Assembly: GCA_044867525.1 (NCBI GenBank)
Contig: JBIOVB010000016.1
Coordinates: 62,001-126,000, forward strand
From: JALYNX01 sp044867525
Lineage (GTDB): Bacteria; Actinomycetota; Acidimicrobiia; Spongiisociales; ZC4RG35
DNA: 64,000 nt
Direction: 5' to 3'
Shown: positions 16,375 to 25,695 of the stretch, in pieces
Numbering within the stretch: the first letter of the stretch is position 1
Layout: each line of letters opens with the position of its first letter
Translations under genes and position numbers: made by a program
Notes under the pieces: model-generated
Seen by the model: the letters and a program-made list of their open reading frames with translations, nothing else
Database searches by the model: none
What the model was told of the DNA's origin: nothing

Positions 16375-17373
16375 ATGGAGCGAATCGCGGTGATCGGCGC
16401 CGGTTCCTGGGGCACCACCATCGCTTGCCTGGCTGGCACCTCCGTATCCACCCGGCTCTGGGCGAGGCGCCCCGAGCTCGCCGCCGAGATCAACGAGACC
16501 CGCCAGAGCACTCGGTATCTCCCCGGCCTCGCGATCCCGGACCTGGTCACCGCCACCGCGGACCTCGGGGAGGCCACGGAGGGGGCCTCTGCCCTGGTGA
16601 TGGCGGTGCCCTCCCACGGATTCCGGGAGGTGTACACCTCCGCGGCGGCTTCGGTGGGCGACGACGTTCCGGTCCTGTCGCTCACCAAGGGCATCGAGCA
16701 GGACACCCTGGCCACGATGACCCAGGTCGTGTCCGACGCCTCACCGGACAAGGACCGTTCCAGGATCGGGGTCCTCACCGGCCCCAACCTGGCGAGCGAG
16801 GTCGCCGCCGGGCAGCCCACGGCAGCGGTCATCGCCATGTCCGACCTGGAAACGGCCCGTCGGCTCCAGGAGGTCTTCATGGGCCCGACCTTCCGGGTGT
16901 ACACGCATGACGACGTTGTGGGCTGCGAGCTGGGTGGTGCCCTGAAGAACGTGATGGCCATCGCGGCTGGGATGTCGGACGGGCTGGGGTTCGGCGACAA
17001 CACCAGAGCCACACTGATCACCAGAGCGCTCTCGGAGCTGACCAGGCTCGGCGTGTCATTGGGCGGCCGACCGGCGACATTTGCCGGCCTCGCCGGAATG
17101 GGGGATTTGATCGCCACCTGCATCTCGACTGTGAGCCGCAACCACCAGGTGGGGGTGGGCCTTGCCGCCGGCAAGTCACTGGAGCAGGTGGTCACCGAGA
17201 TGCAAATGGTCGCCGAGGGTGTCAAGACCACTCGCGCCGTTCTCGACTTGGCACACAGAAGCGGGATCGAGATGCCGATTGCCAACCACGTCGGCCACGT
17301 CCTCTACGACGGGCTGGACCCCAAGGAGGCAGTGCTCCGGTTGATGGGCAGGGTTGCCAAGCCGGAAGACTGA
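16375..17373 (+). CDS. gpsA: Glycerol-3-phosphate dehydrogenase [NAD(P)+]
   Basis: Reduces dihydroxyacetone phosphate to sn-glycerol-3-phosphate for membrane lipid synthesis. The nucleotide-binding motif GAGSWGT is at 8-14, SLTKGIE near 101-107, GPNLASEVA near 135-143, and the catalytic lysine is K190 in GCELGGALKNVMAIAAG. GVKTTRAV near the C-terminus is also conserved. Length (332) is standard. A TAGCGT -10-like box lies 13 bp before the ATG, so the transcript may have little or no leader. Confidence 0.96.
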   Translation: MERIAVIGAGSWGTTIACLAGTSVSTRLWARRPELAAEINETRQSTRYLPGLAIPDLVTATADLGEATEGASALVMAVPSHGFREVYTSAAASVGDDVPVLSLTKGIEQDTLATMTQVVSDASPDKDRSRIGVLTGPNLASEVAAGQPTAAVIAMSDLETARRLQEVFMGPTFRVYTHDDVVGCELGGALKNVMAIAAGMSDGLGFGDNTRATLITRALSELTRLGVSLGGRPATFAGLAGMGDLIATCISTVSRNHQVGVGLAAGKSLEQVVTEMQMVAEGVKTTRAVLDLAHRSGIEMPIANHVGHVLYDGLDPKEAVLRLMGRVAKPED

Positions 17374-17444
17374 GCAGCTGGCGGGTGTTGTGCAACCAGA
17401 ACACCGCCGGGGGTGTTCTCACCCACAGGAACATTGAGGGAGAC

Positions 17445-18392
17445 GTGTCGAACCGAATTCTGACCACCGCCCACGGAACCAACCGGGAGGCATTCAGCGG
17501 CCGTGATTGGGGCCTGTTTCTGGCTCTCTCCGCCATCTGGGGGTCCTCGTTTCTTCTGATGGCGATCGGCCTCGACGCCTTCCATCCCGGTCTCGTCACT
17601 TGGCTCCGGGTCGGATTCGGCTCGGCTGCGGTCGCCGCCCTTCCCCAGGCACGCCGGTCACACATACCTCGCCCCGAGCGCCCGAAGATCTTCACCCTCG
17701 GGTTGATCTGGATGGCAATTCCCTTTGTCATTTTCCCTATCGCCCAGCAATGGATCGACTCGGCAGTGGCCGGGATGCTCAACGGGGCAACACCGATCTT
17801 CACCGCCATCGTGGCCTCGGTGCTGTTGTGGCAGTTGCCGGGCCGGCTCCAGGCGATAGGCCTCTTCGTCGGGTTCGCCGGCATCGTGGCAATCGCCCTC
17901 CCCTCGGCAGGTGAAGCGCCGACCGCTGCTTTCGGAGTCGTGCTCGTGATCCTGGCCACGGTTTGCTACGCCTTCGCCACCAACATCGTCGCCCCGCTCC
18001 AACAGAGGTACGGGTCCCTTCCGGTCCTGGCCAGAGTGCAGTGGACCGCACTGGCGCTGGTCACCCCGTACGGGATCTACGGGCTCACCCAGTCGACTTT
18101 CGCCTGGCCGTCGCTGGTTGCCATGCTGGCCGTGGGGGTGCTCGGCACCGGTCTGGCGATGGTGATGATGGGGTCGCTGGTGGGGAGTGTGGGCCCGACG
18201 CGCGCCACCTTCATCACCTACCTGATACCGGTCGTCGCCCTCGTGCTCGGCGTGGTGTTCCGCGACGAGGTGGTGTCTCCAATCGCCATCTTCGGCATCG
18301 GCCTGGTCATAGGCGGGGCCTTGCTCGCCTCACGACGGGAGACCGACTCCGAGCGCATGGCGAGCCTCCTCGTGGAGGGCGAGACCGGTTGA
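17445..18392 (+). CDS. EamA/DMT-family transporter (10 helices)
   Basis: Drug/metabolite transporter of about 315 residues made of two five-helix EamA repeats. The first repeat starts with WGLFLALSAIWGSSFLLMAI, the family signature, and the second near VLVILATVCYAFATN. I prefer the GTG at 17445 (MSNRILTTAHG...), close behind a GAGGGAG ribosome site; an upstream GTG at 17385 would add 20 poorly conserved residues. It is 71 bp after gpsA in the same direction and ends 1 bp before the opposing nurA-like gene. Substrate unknown; amino acid or metabolite efflux is usual. Confidence 0.85.
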   Translation: MSNRILTTAHGTNREAFSGRDWGLFLALSAIWGSSFLLMAIGLDAFHPGLVTWLRVGFGSAAVAALPQARRSHIPRPERPKIFTLGLIWMAIPFVIFPIAQQWIDSAVAGMLNGATPIFTAIVASVLLWQLPGRLQAIGLFVGFAGIVAIALPSAGEAPTAAFGVVLVILATVCYAFATNIVAPLQQRYGSLPVLARVQWTALALVTPYGIYGLTQSTFAWPSLVAMLAVGVLGTGLAMVMMGSLVGSVGPTRATFITYLIPVVALVLGVVFRDEVVSPIAIFGIGLVIGGALLASRRETDSERMASLLVEGETG

Positions 18393-18393
18393 G

Positions 18394-19296
18394 TCAGGCT
18401 GCGGCCGAGCGCAGCGCCCGGATCACCAGGTCGCGGTCGCCGAGGCGGCGCCTCAGCTCGCGCTCCAGGCCCCCTATCGGATAGAGGTTCTGCGGGGCCC
18501 GGGGATCCTTGTGGCGCGCCGAGGCATAGCGAGGGAGACTCGCCGACACCACGTGGGCAACACGCGCGGCATCGGCCACGGTCATGTCCGCCTTCACCTC
18601 GCAACGGACGAGCCCGCCCGCCGGCCCAGAGCCATTGGCCAGCCTCAGATACCACGAGAACCGGCTCCATGAGGTCGTCGTGAGGAAGAGCGGAGTCCGA
18701 TGACCCACGGGCAGCGTCCCCAGGGTGGCACGGAGATCATCGGGGAGATACTGCACGTGCTGGGTCTTCACGTAGCCCACGGCTCCCTCGACGTGCCTGC
18801 TGTGCGACAGCGGCCCATCGACCACGATCAGGGCGGCATCTGCATGATCGGAGGCGATCTCACCCTCGAGATCGCCCATTCTCTCCTGAATCCCGAGCCA
18901 GAGCTCCTCTGGGGTCGATCCCTTGGTGCTCATCACCTCGTAGCGGCCCACCTTGGTGTCGACCTCATCGGCCGGGACACCGGTGAAGATCCCCCTTCTC
19001 ACCCTCGCTGCCACCACCGTGGCACCGCCGTTGCAGCGCACCGCCCCCGCGGCGAAGGTGGCCGCCAGGCCGAACCCGGGAAAGAGGTCATCCCGATCGA
19101 TCCAGAGGTTGGCATCGACCCGGCGCACACCATCGACGAAGAGAATGTCGCTCGCCGGCTCGCACTCGGGGAGCAGCGGCCGCCAATTCTCCGGTGTGAC
19201 CTCGACCGAGGGGTCGACCTTGTCGGTGGAGTCTGCAAGGTCGGCGTCCGAAGGCGATCCGTAGTCGGGATCCCAGGCTTCGACGGTGAATCTCAT
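18394..19296 (-). CDS. NurA-like nuclease, partner of the HerA-like ATPase
   Basis: Proposed 5'-3' nuclease of the HerA-NurA end-resection complex. The 300-residue sequence has the NurA features as I read them: an aspartate in ILFVDGVRRVDANLW (D55), a second in LIVVDGPLSHS (D160) followed by GYVKTQH, and a C-terminal RHKDPRAPQNLYPIGGLE block in place of the tyrosine/histidine segment of archaeal NurA. Motif spacing, not overall similarity, drives the call. It starts with an ATGA overlap on the sbcC stop and is the last gene of the herA-sbcD-sbcC-nurA unit; this context is the strongest support. Confidence 0.72.
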   Translation of the reverse strand: MRFTVEAWDPDYGSPSDADLADSTDKVDPSVEVTPENWRPLLPECEPASDILFVDGVRRVDANLWIDRDDLFPGFGLAATFAAGAVRCNGGATVVAARVRRGIFTGVPADEVDTKVGRYEVMSTKGSTPEELWLGIQERMGDLEGEIASDHADAALIVVDGPLSHSRHVEGAVGYVKTQHVQYLPDDLRATLGTLPVGHRTPLFLTTTSWSRFSWYLRLANGSGPAGGLVRCEVKADMTVADAARVAHVVSASLPRYASARHKDPRAPQNLYPIGGLERELRRRLGDRDLVIRALRSAAA

Positions 19297-21623
19297 ACGG
19301 CCACCTTCTCGATCGACGATGTCTCCGGCCCCTTGATGACTTCGAATCGGACTGGTATCCGCTCCGCCAGCTCTTGAACGTGAGTAACCAGGCCGACGGT
19401 CCGGCCCTGACCGGCGAGCTCGTCGAGCACCGAGGCCACGACGTCGATCGACTCCTGGTCGAGTGAGCCAAATCCCTCATCCAACAACACCGACTCGAGC
19501 CGTGAAGAAGTCCCGGTCAGCTCGGCGAGCTGCTCCGCCATGGACAACGACAGAGACAGCGCCACCAGGAAGGTCTCCCCGCCCGAGAGCCCGCGCGTGG
19601 TCCTGGTCAGGTCGGCGTTGCGATGATCGACGACCTCGAACTGGCTGCGGGTAGCAATCAGGGAATAAGCGCCTCCGGTCAGCTCGTGAAGCAGCTTGTT
19701 GGCCCCGTCCACCAGGGTCTCCATTGCTTCTTCGAGAAGCCAGGCCTCGAAATTGCTGGACCTCAGGTGGTTCCCGAGAGAAGAGGCGACACGCGTCAGG
19801 CCCCGCTCCGCCTCGATCTGGCCACCCAACTCGTCGGCTTCGGCAATCGACTTCTCCAGCTCTTGGATCTCGGCTCGGCGCCGCTCCTCTGCAAGGGCCA
19901 GGTTGGCCTCGGGCGACCCGTTCGGTTCGACACCGAGGCCTTCGAGCCACCCCCGTGTCTCGTCGAGGGCCCGCGCGGCCTCCTTCTCGGCGCCCGCAAC
20001 CTGCTGATCGAGCCGGTGGAGGTCGGCCTTGCGATCATCGACGCGTCCCTCTCGCCAGCCCACGAACGAGAGCCAGGCCGCGACCGGGTCTTCCCCGGGT
20101 ATCGGCGGCTTCTCGCCGGCCACGAGATCGCGAGCTGCCAGAAGGGTCTCGAAGAGCCCGGCCGCCCGCCGCGAGAGCTCGTCCACTCTGGCCTTTGCCT
20201 CGTCGGCTTGATGCTGCGCTTCTGCGATCCTGAGCTCGGTCTCTGCTCTGGCTTCGAGCAGTTTCAGTAGCGAAGCGATCGACGACGCCAGCTCTTCCGA
20301 GGGCGGCGCCCCCGCGAGCAACCCTTCGAGATCCGCTGCCTGCTGGTCCATCTGCTTGGCAACGCCCTCCGCCTCTTTGAGGCCATCCCGGGCATCGGCG
20401 ACCAGGGAATCGAGTTCGGCGACCTCTCCGACCAGACGTTCCATCGATTGACCGGGCCCGCCACTCGGGCTCGGGATTTCCTCGATCGCCGCAAGGCACA
20501 CCGGGCACACCTCCCCAACGACCAGGCCCTGGCGGACCGTGTGGGCCGCATGCTCCAACCTGAGGGAGCTCAGCTCTGCGACTTTCCGGTCCCGGGAGGC
20601 TGTCGTCACGGCCATGTGATCGCTCAGCGCCTTTAGGTCGAGAGCAGCTCGATCGACACGGAGTGAGTCCAGCCGATCGCGATTTGCGGCCCATCCCTCG
20701 AGCTTCGAAAGGGGAGTGAAGCCCTTGATTGCCGCATCAGCCGCATCGAGCTCGGCAACGAAGCCGGCCAGGAGTTGGGTCACTACCTCGAGGCCTTCCT
20801 TCGCGTCGAGTCGGTCTTTCTCGATCGTGCCCAGATCCTCCGGTGCCGCTATCGACTCCAGGAGGCTCAGCGCATCGCCGGCTCCGGCGCGGGCCGCGCT
20901 CGCATCGAGGACGGACGCCTGGAGACTCTGCAGCTTCTCAACCCGCGAAGGCAGCTCCTCACGCGCCACGAGGATCGCCTCCAAACCGGCCCGGGCCGCC
21001 TCGAGCTGCTCGGGGGTGGGCACCTCCAACTTGGCCAGGCTCTCCTCCATGGCCTGGGCCCGCCCCTCCGAGGTCTTGGCCCTGGCGTTTGCCAGCTGCA
21101 TCACCTTCTCGAACAGCCCGACCTCGAGCAGCGCGCGAAGCAGCGCCTGGCGCTCTCTTGGCTTATCGGTGAGGAAGTCGGCGAAAGCCCCCTGCGGCAG
21201 GACTACCGCCTTGGTGAACTGGTCATATGTGAGGCCGAGGAGCTCGGTCACCCGGTCGGTGACCTCGTCGGAGCCTCGGGCCAGCACTTCGCCGCCTTTC
21301 CGCTCCAGGCTCGCCTCCGTGGTCGTGGCCCCTGAGCCTCTGCGCTCCACGAGGCGTGCGGCCACGAAACGCTCCTCTTCGACCGTGAAATCGAAGGAAA
21401 CCCGGGCCCGATCGGCGCGGGCAGAGATGACAGGTGCCACGGAGCGGCGATCGTCGAGCCGGGGAATCGTGCCGTAGAGGGCGAAGACCATACCGTCGAT
21501 CACGCTCGACTTGCCGGCGCCCGTTGGCCCGGACAAGACGAACAGGTCTGCTTCGGTGAAGTCGACCTCGGTGCGCTGCCGGTAGGCGAGGAACCCCTCC
21601 ATCACCAGGAACTGCGGCCTCAC
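19293..21623 (-). CDS. sbcC: SbcC/Rad50-type SMC-like ATPase
   Basis: ATPase subunit of the Mre11-Rad50-type nuclease, bridging DNA ends. Walker A LSGPTGAGKSSVIDG is at the N-terminus (near 31-45). Two long coiled-coil arms flank a zinc hook VCPVC at about 371-375. The C-terminal lobe has the signature LSGGETFLVALSLSLS and Walker B VLLDEGFGSLDQ, then the H-loop THVQELAERIPV. At 776 residues it is shorter than E. coli SbcC (over 1000) and nearer archaeal Rad50. The start is GTG at 21623, overlapping the sbcD stop as GTGA. Confidence 0.95.
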   Translation of the reverse strand: MRPQFLVMEGFLAYRQRTEVDFTEADLFVLSGPTGAGKSSVIDGMVFALYGTIPRLDDRRSVAPVISARADRARVSFDFTVEEERFVAARLVERRGSGATTTEASLERKGGEVLARGSDEVTDRVTELLGLTYDQFTKAVVLPQGAFADFLTDKPRERQALLRALLEVGLFEKVMQLANARAKTSEGRAQAMEESLAKLEVPTPEQLEAARAGLEAILVAREELPSRVEKLQSLQASVLDASAARAGAGDALSLLESIAAPEDLGTIEKDRLDAKEGLEVVTQLLAGFVAELDAADAAIKGFTPLSKLEGWAANRDRLDSLRVDRAALDLKALSDHMAVTTASRDRKVAELSSLRLEHAAHTVRQGLVVGEVCPVCLAAIEEIPSPSGGPGQSMERLVGEVAELDSLVADARDGLKEAEGVAKQMDQQAADLEGLLAGAPPSEELASSIASLLKLLEARAETELRIAEAQHQADEAKARVDELSRRAAGLFETLLAARDLVAGEKPPIPGEDPVAAWLSFVGWREGRVDDRKADLHRLDQQVAGAEKEAARALDETRGWLEGLGVEPNGSPEANLALAEERRRAEIQELEKSIAEADELGGQIEAERGLTRVASSLGNHLRSSNFEAWLLEEAMETLVDGANKLLHELTGGAYSLIATRSQFEVVDHRNADLTRTTRGLSGGETFLVALSLSLSMAEQLAELTGTSSRLESVLLDEGFGSLDQESIDVVASVLDELAGQGRTVGLVTHVQELAERIPVRFEVIKGPETSSIEKVAV

Positions 21624-22750
21624 GTTTGTATCGCCTCCTGTTCGAGCTCGCGAAACAGGTCGAGCACCGCCGGGTCATCCACGCCTTTGGCGGACAGGTA
21701 GGTGGCGAACAGGTCGACCGGGGATCGTCCCGCCCGGCTCACCCTCTCCCGGCGCTCCACTTCGTCTGAGCGTTCGATCACCACGTCGACGGCGCCGGGG
21801 ATCGCGGCACGAACTTCGTCGTTGAGCCCGGAGCGGGCCTTCTCGTCGAGGATGACCTTGACATAGGCGTCGGTGACGTCTCCCGCCATGGCTATCACCT
21901 GCTCCAACGTGCCGGTCAACTGCACGAGCCTGGTCCCGCTGACAATGGGGATCTCCTCGACCTTTGCCGGCTTGCCCGCCTCGGCTTCCACGAGGAGCAC
22001 TCCTTTCCGGTCGCCGACCTCGCCAAAGTCGAGCGGCATCGGCGACCCGCTGTACCAGACCGGGGCCGGAGCAGCCACCTTCTGCTGCCTGTGGAGATGG
22101 CCGAGCGCCACATAGCTCAAGTGCCCCGGGAAAGCCTGCGGGGGGATGTCGTAACCCATGATGTGGGAGTCCCGTTCGCCCCCACCCGTTGTCGCCCCAT
22201 AGACGAAGGCGTGGCCGATCACGACGTTGACGGTGTCGACGCCCATGTCCCCGGTGAGCGCCTCGATCACCTTTCTCATCCGGTGCTCGTAGGTCTGCAC
22301 GTGTTGATCGGGATCGAGTCCCATGATCTGCTCCGCCTTGATGATCCCTCGTTGCGATACGAAGGGCAGAAATGCCGCCCGAAGGCCGAGTTCTTGGAGG
22401 TGGGCCACCCCACCATCACCTGGTGGCAAGGGCCGGGACACGACCCGGATCCGTCCCAGGTCGAGCAGGGGTTTGATGGCATCGAGACGGGCCGCGTTGT
22501 CATGGTTGCCGCCGACCACCAGCACAGGGCCGACTTCGGCCAGGTCGAGCAGGGCCCGATAGACCACGGCCTCATCCTCCGGCGATGGAGAGGAGACGTC
22601 GAACAGATCACCTGCAACCAGGGTGGCGTCCACGAGTCGATCGCGGGCTATACCGGCGATCTCAACCAGCACCGCACGGTGCTCCTCCACGCGGGATCGC
22701 CCCCGGATCCTCCTCCCCACGTGCCAATCGGACGTATGGAGCAGCCTCAT
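21620..22750 (-). CDS. sbcD: SbcD/Mre11-type exonuclease
   Basis: Metal-dependent nuclease subunit that works with SbcC to process DNA ends and hairpins. The phosphoesterase motifs are HTSDWHVG (5-12), VAGDLFD (45-51), GGNHDN (80-85), then GHAFVYG and ALGHLHRQQ with further metal-binding histidines. Length (376) matches bacterial SbcD and archaeal Mre11. It lies 62 bp after the herA-like stop and overlaps sbcC by 4 bp. Both partners should be made in a fixed ratio. Confidence 0.95.
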   Translation of the reverse strand: MRLLHTSDWHVGRRIRGRSRVEEHRAVLVEIAGIARDRLVDATLVAGDLFDVSSPSPEDEAVVYRALLDLAEVGPVLVVGGNHDNAARLDAIKPLLDLGRIRVVSRPLPPGDGGVAHLQELGLRAAFLPFVSQRGIIKAEQIMGLDPDQHVQTYEHRMRKVIEALTGDMGVDTVNVVIGHAFVYGATTGGGERDSHIMGYDIPPQAFPGHLSYVALGHLHRQQKVAAPAPVWYSGSPMPLDFGEVGDRKGVLLVEAEAGKPAKVEEIPIVSGTRLVQLTGTLEQVIAMAGDVTDAYVKVILDEKARSGLNDEVRAAIPGAVDVVIERSDEVERRERVSRAGRSPVDLFATYLSAKGVDDPAVLDLFRELEQEAIQT

Positions 22751-22812
22751 CGGAGCCAGAGCTCTTTCATTCCTCCGATCGTAGGACCGGGGTGGGACAG
22801 ATCCTGGTAGTC

Positions 22813-24486
22813 CTAGAGGTCCTGGAAGGGGTCCTCCGGCGAGTCGGCCCGGGCGGGAAGCGCCCCGGCCTCAGAAGCTCGAGTGGCCCAGGCGGGAAAT
22901 GGGAACTCGAGGACCAAGGGCACAGGGAGCTCCGGCTGGGCGAGGAGCATCGTGCCCGGTTTGAGGATGGTTGCCCGCTGGCGTTGCGCAGCAGGAAGGA
23001 AGCCGTACTCCTCGCGTGACGCCTCGGCAGAGTCCAGTCGACCCACGACCCTGATCGATGAGTTGGCGATGATGCGCCGCTCCACTTCGGAAGCGGTCTG
23101 CTGCGCGCCGATCAGGATCACCCCCAACGACCGGCCCCGCTCCGCCACGTCGAGGAGCACCTCCTTGATCGGGCTGAATCCCTCCCTGGGGGCGTACTTG
23201 TTCAACTCGTCGAGGACCAGGAACAGCAGCTCTTCGGACTGCCCGGCATTCTCCTTGTCCTCGAAGGCTCGCCTCACCGTCACCCCGACCACGAACCGCT
23301 TCGCACGATCGTTCAGGTTGTGGAGGTCGACCACTGTCACCTGGTGGCCCTGGACATCGATGTTGTGCCGCGCCGGATTGGCGATGTCCCCCCGGATCAG
23401 GCGCTCGACGTGGCGCACGGATCCCTGAAGGCGGCGGACGAATGCGTTGACCGTGCCCTGCCCGATGTGAGGCCCGGCCCATTCGAAGTTCGAGTCATCC
23501 TGTTGCACCTTCCTCGTAACCAGGTCGACCAGCTCGCGAAAGGTGCGCACCGTTTCGCCCTCGATCCTCACCGAGCCTCCATCGGCATCCTCGGCATGCC
23601 TCAGCTGGGCCATGACGTTGTAGACGACCATCGTGTACTGAGCCCGCTCGTCCTCGGCGTCGGCGAAGAGGAACACCATCAGGTCCTCGTGGCAGAACTC
23701 GGCGAGCGTCCAGAAGAACGATGTGATGTCGGGACGGGAGCTGACCTCGGCCACGGCCTTTTCGGATCCGACCCGGGGCGGGGCGAACAGCCCCACAGAG
23801 TCGAACGGCCCGGCGGGTAGGCCGAGATCCTTGTATCGGCGCCGGGCATCGTCGTCGAGGCTGCGATTGGGGCGGTCGATGTGGAGCAGGTCCTCGCCCT
23901 TGACGTTGAAGATCAGCGCCTTGGTGTTGACCGCCGCCGCAGCCAGGACGCCGGAGGTGAACAGCGAATGGAGTAGGAAGGTGGCGTAGCTGGTCTTGGT
24001 GGCCACACCCGACACTCCAGAGATGTTGACGTGGGCACCACGTTGTCCGTTGAGGAACTCGAAATTGGCAAAGAGCGGCTCTCCGTTGCGGGACGCACCA
24101 ACCGGGAACTTGCGATCCATGCGGTCGAAGAACAGGGCCTGCTCCCGCTCCTCGCCCTGAGCTCTCCGCACCGGTTGCCCGGGCCGCGGGGGCACGAAGA
24201 TCTCCGGCTCCACCCGTGTCGCGGTGACCTGCGCCGCCTCGACGACCTCGGCGGGCAGCACCCCGTCCTCGATGAGGAACACGTCGGAGTCGAATCGAGC
24301 TCCCTCGTGGCGCGCCCTCACCTGGCTCACCGTCCCGAAGATCTTCACCAGCTCACCGGATGGGAGCACTCGCTCCAACGCGACCACGTCGTCGAGCTCC
24401 AGGTATTCACCGTCGGCGACGCCCACCCAGAACTCGAGCGGCGTGGCGTCGACGGTCCCGATCACCCGACCGACCATCTCCTCCAT
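22813..24486 (-). CDS. HerA-like hexameric ATPase/translocase with altered P-loop
   Basis: FtsK/HerA-superfamily ATPase proposed to pump DNA for the NurA-like nuclease. Residues 1-110 resemble the HerA N-terminal barrel (VGRVIGTVDATPLEFWVGV). The P-loop position reads SGVSGVATKTS (156-166) instead of the usual GxTGSGKS. Walker B is LLFLVLDELNKYAP with D426 and E427, followed by the HerA-typical GVILIGAQQTASEVERRI. The C-terminus has PGTMLL and ends in a short acidic tail. I start it at ATG 24486 (557 residues); ATG 24477 is equally possible, and an in-frame start at 24861 would overlap the divergent gene. First gene of the resection operon. Confidence 0.82.
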   Translation of the reverse strand: MEEMVGRVIGTVDATPLEFWVGVADGEYLELDDVVALERVLPSGELVKIFGTVSQVRARHEGARFDSDVFLIEDGVLPAEVVEAAQVTATRVEPEIFVPPRPGQPVRRAQGEEREQALFFDRMDRKFPVGASRNGEPLFANFEFLNGQRGAHVNISGVSGVATKTSYATFLLHSLFTSGVLAAAAVNTKALIFNVKGEDLLHIDRPNRSLDDDARRRYKDLGLPAGPFDSVGLFAPPRVGSEKAVAEVSSRPDITSFFWTLAEFCHEDLMVFLFADAEDERAQYTMVVYNVMAQLRHAEDADGGSVRIEGETVRTFRELVDLVTRKVQQDDSNFEWAGPHIGQGTVNAFVRRLQGSVRHVERLIRGDIANPARHNIDVQGHQVTVVDLHNLNDRAKRFVVGVTVRRAFEDKENAGQSEELLFLVLDELNKYAPREGFSPIKEVLLDVAERGRSLGVILIGAQQTASEVERRIIANSSIRVVGRLDSAEASREEYGFLPAAQRQRATILKPGTMLLAQPELPVPLVLEFPFPAWATRASEAGALPARADSPEDPFQDL

Positions 24487-24540
24487 GTGCCGAGAGTAGA
24501 CCTCGCCGGCGACAGGAAACGGTCTCGTAGGGTGACCGCG

Positions 24541-25695
24541 GTGAGCCTGGTGGTGTTCCCTTTCAAGGACGAGGATCCGGCAACGGTCGGCGCCAACCTG
24601 AAGACCGCAGCGGCCCACCATGGAGTCACCGAGGTTTGGGCCGTGGCCGCGACCGACAGCTCCCAAGCCGCCCGGGTGACGGCAATCACCGAGGAGATCG
24701 CTGCCGGGTCGGGCAAGGCAGTTCGCGTGCTGGCCCAGGAGAGAATCGGCCGCTTCCGGCCCGGCAAGGGTGACGCCATGAACACGGCCATCTCCGCCGC
24801 CGCCAAACAGGGTTGGGAGCGGGCGCATTTCTTCGATTCCGACATAACCAACTTCGACCACTCATGGATCGATGGGGCCGAGGCCGCGGCCGACCAGGGA
24901 TATGGCGTCGTGAGGCACCGATTCCCACGTGCCGCCACAGATGCGATGATCACCTGGATGGTGACCAGGCCCAGCCTGGCCCTTCTCTTTCCCGGCACAT
25001 TCCTGCCACGCCTCGATCAGCCCTTGGGAGGCGAGCTGCTCCTCACCGGCCCCGCCCTCGAACTCCTCGTTCGCTCCGATCTGGTGCGGGATCGCTCGGA
25101 CTGGGGGATCGACACCGTCATCACATACGCAACCGCCGTCATGGGGCTCGGCCTCTACGAGCATCACGTCGCCGACGGGAAGAGGCACAGCCTCTACGGC
25201 TCGCTGGAGGAGTTGCGGCCGATGCTCATCGAGTGCCTGGCGGCGGCGGTCTCCTTGCGCGGACTGCCCGGGCCCGATGCCGGGGCACGTCACGGCAGCG
25301 ATCCCACTCAGCCGGTCCCGCCCGACCTGCTCACGACCGTTGCCTACGACTTCGAGGAGACCACGCTCATCCTCTCCACGCCGCTCTCGGGAGGAGAGAC
25401 GGAGCTGATGGCAAGGATGCCCGACGCGGGACGCATCCAGCGCCTGGCCGACCCGGTCCGCCCGTTGCCCGAGCTCATGGACGCCTCGACCTGGCTCGAC
25501 ACGTTGCGCTTCCTCCACGATGGCTTCGAGATCGGCGAGTCGGCTTGGGAGGCGCTGGCATTCCGGCTGTGGCTGCACCGTGTGGTCTCCTACACCATGG
25601 AATGGGTGCCCAAGGGCTACCAGGCCGCGATCGGGCACCTGGAGGACACGATCCGTGACTACGAGGCCGCCGCAGACCACCATTGGCCGATATGA
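24541..25695 (+). CDS. Glucosyl-3-phosphoglycerate-synthase-like glycosyltransferase
   Basis: GT-A fold glycosyltransferase of 384 residues with a GTG start (another GTG at 24532 is possible). The metal/nucleotide-binding DSD is at 99-101 in AHFFDSDITNF. The acceptor-side blocks LDQPLGGELLLTG and DWGIDTVITYATAVMGLGL resemble GpgS/GT81 enzymes, which make glucosyl-3-phosphoglycerate, a precursor of glucosylglycerate and of methylglucose polysaccharides. A mannosyl-specific relative is possible. Divergent from the herA-like gene with 54 bp between; the next transporter gene overlaps it by 4 bp (ATGA). Confidence 0.72.
   Translation: MSLVVFPFKDEDPATVGANLKTAAAHHGVTEVWAVAATDSSQAARVTAITEEIAAGSGKAVRVLAQERIGRFRPGKGDAMNTAISAAAKQGWERAHFFDSDITNFDHSWIDGAEAAADQGYGVVRHRFPRAATDAMITWMVTRPSLALLFPGTFLPRLDQPLGGELLLTGPALELLVRSDLVRDRSDWGIDTVITYATAVMGLGLYEHHVADGKRHSLYGSLEELRPMLIECLAAAVSLRGLPGPDAGARHGSDPTQPVPPDLLTTVAYDFEETTLILSTPLSGGETELMARMPDAGRIQRLADPVRPLPELMDASTWLDTLRFLHDGFEIGESAWEALAFRLWLHRVVSYTMEWVPKGYQAAIGHLEDTIRDYEAAADHHWPI

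Noticed and set aside
18394..24486. HerA-NurA as an anti-phage defence island
   Set aside because: The partners are the housekeeping repair pair sbcD-sbcC and no toxin, integrase or other defence gene is nearby; repair is the simpler reading.
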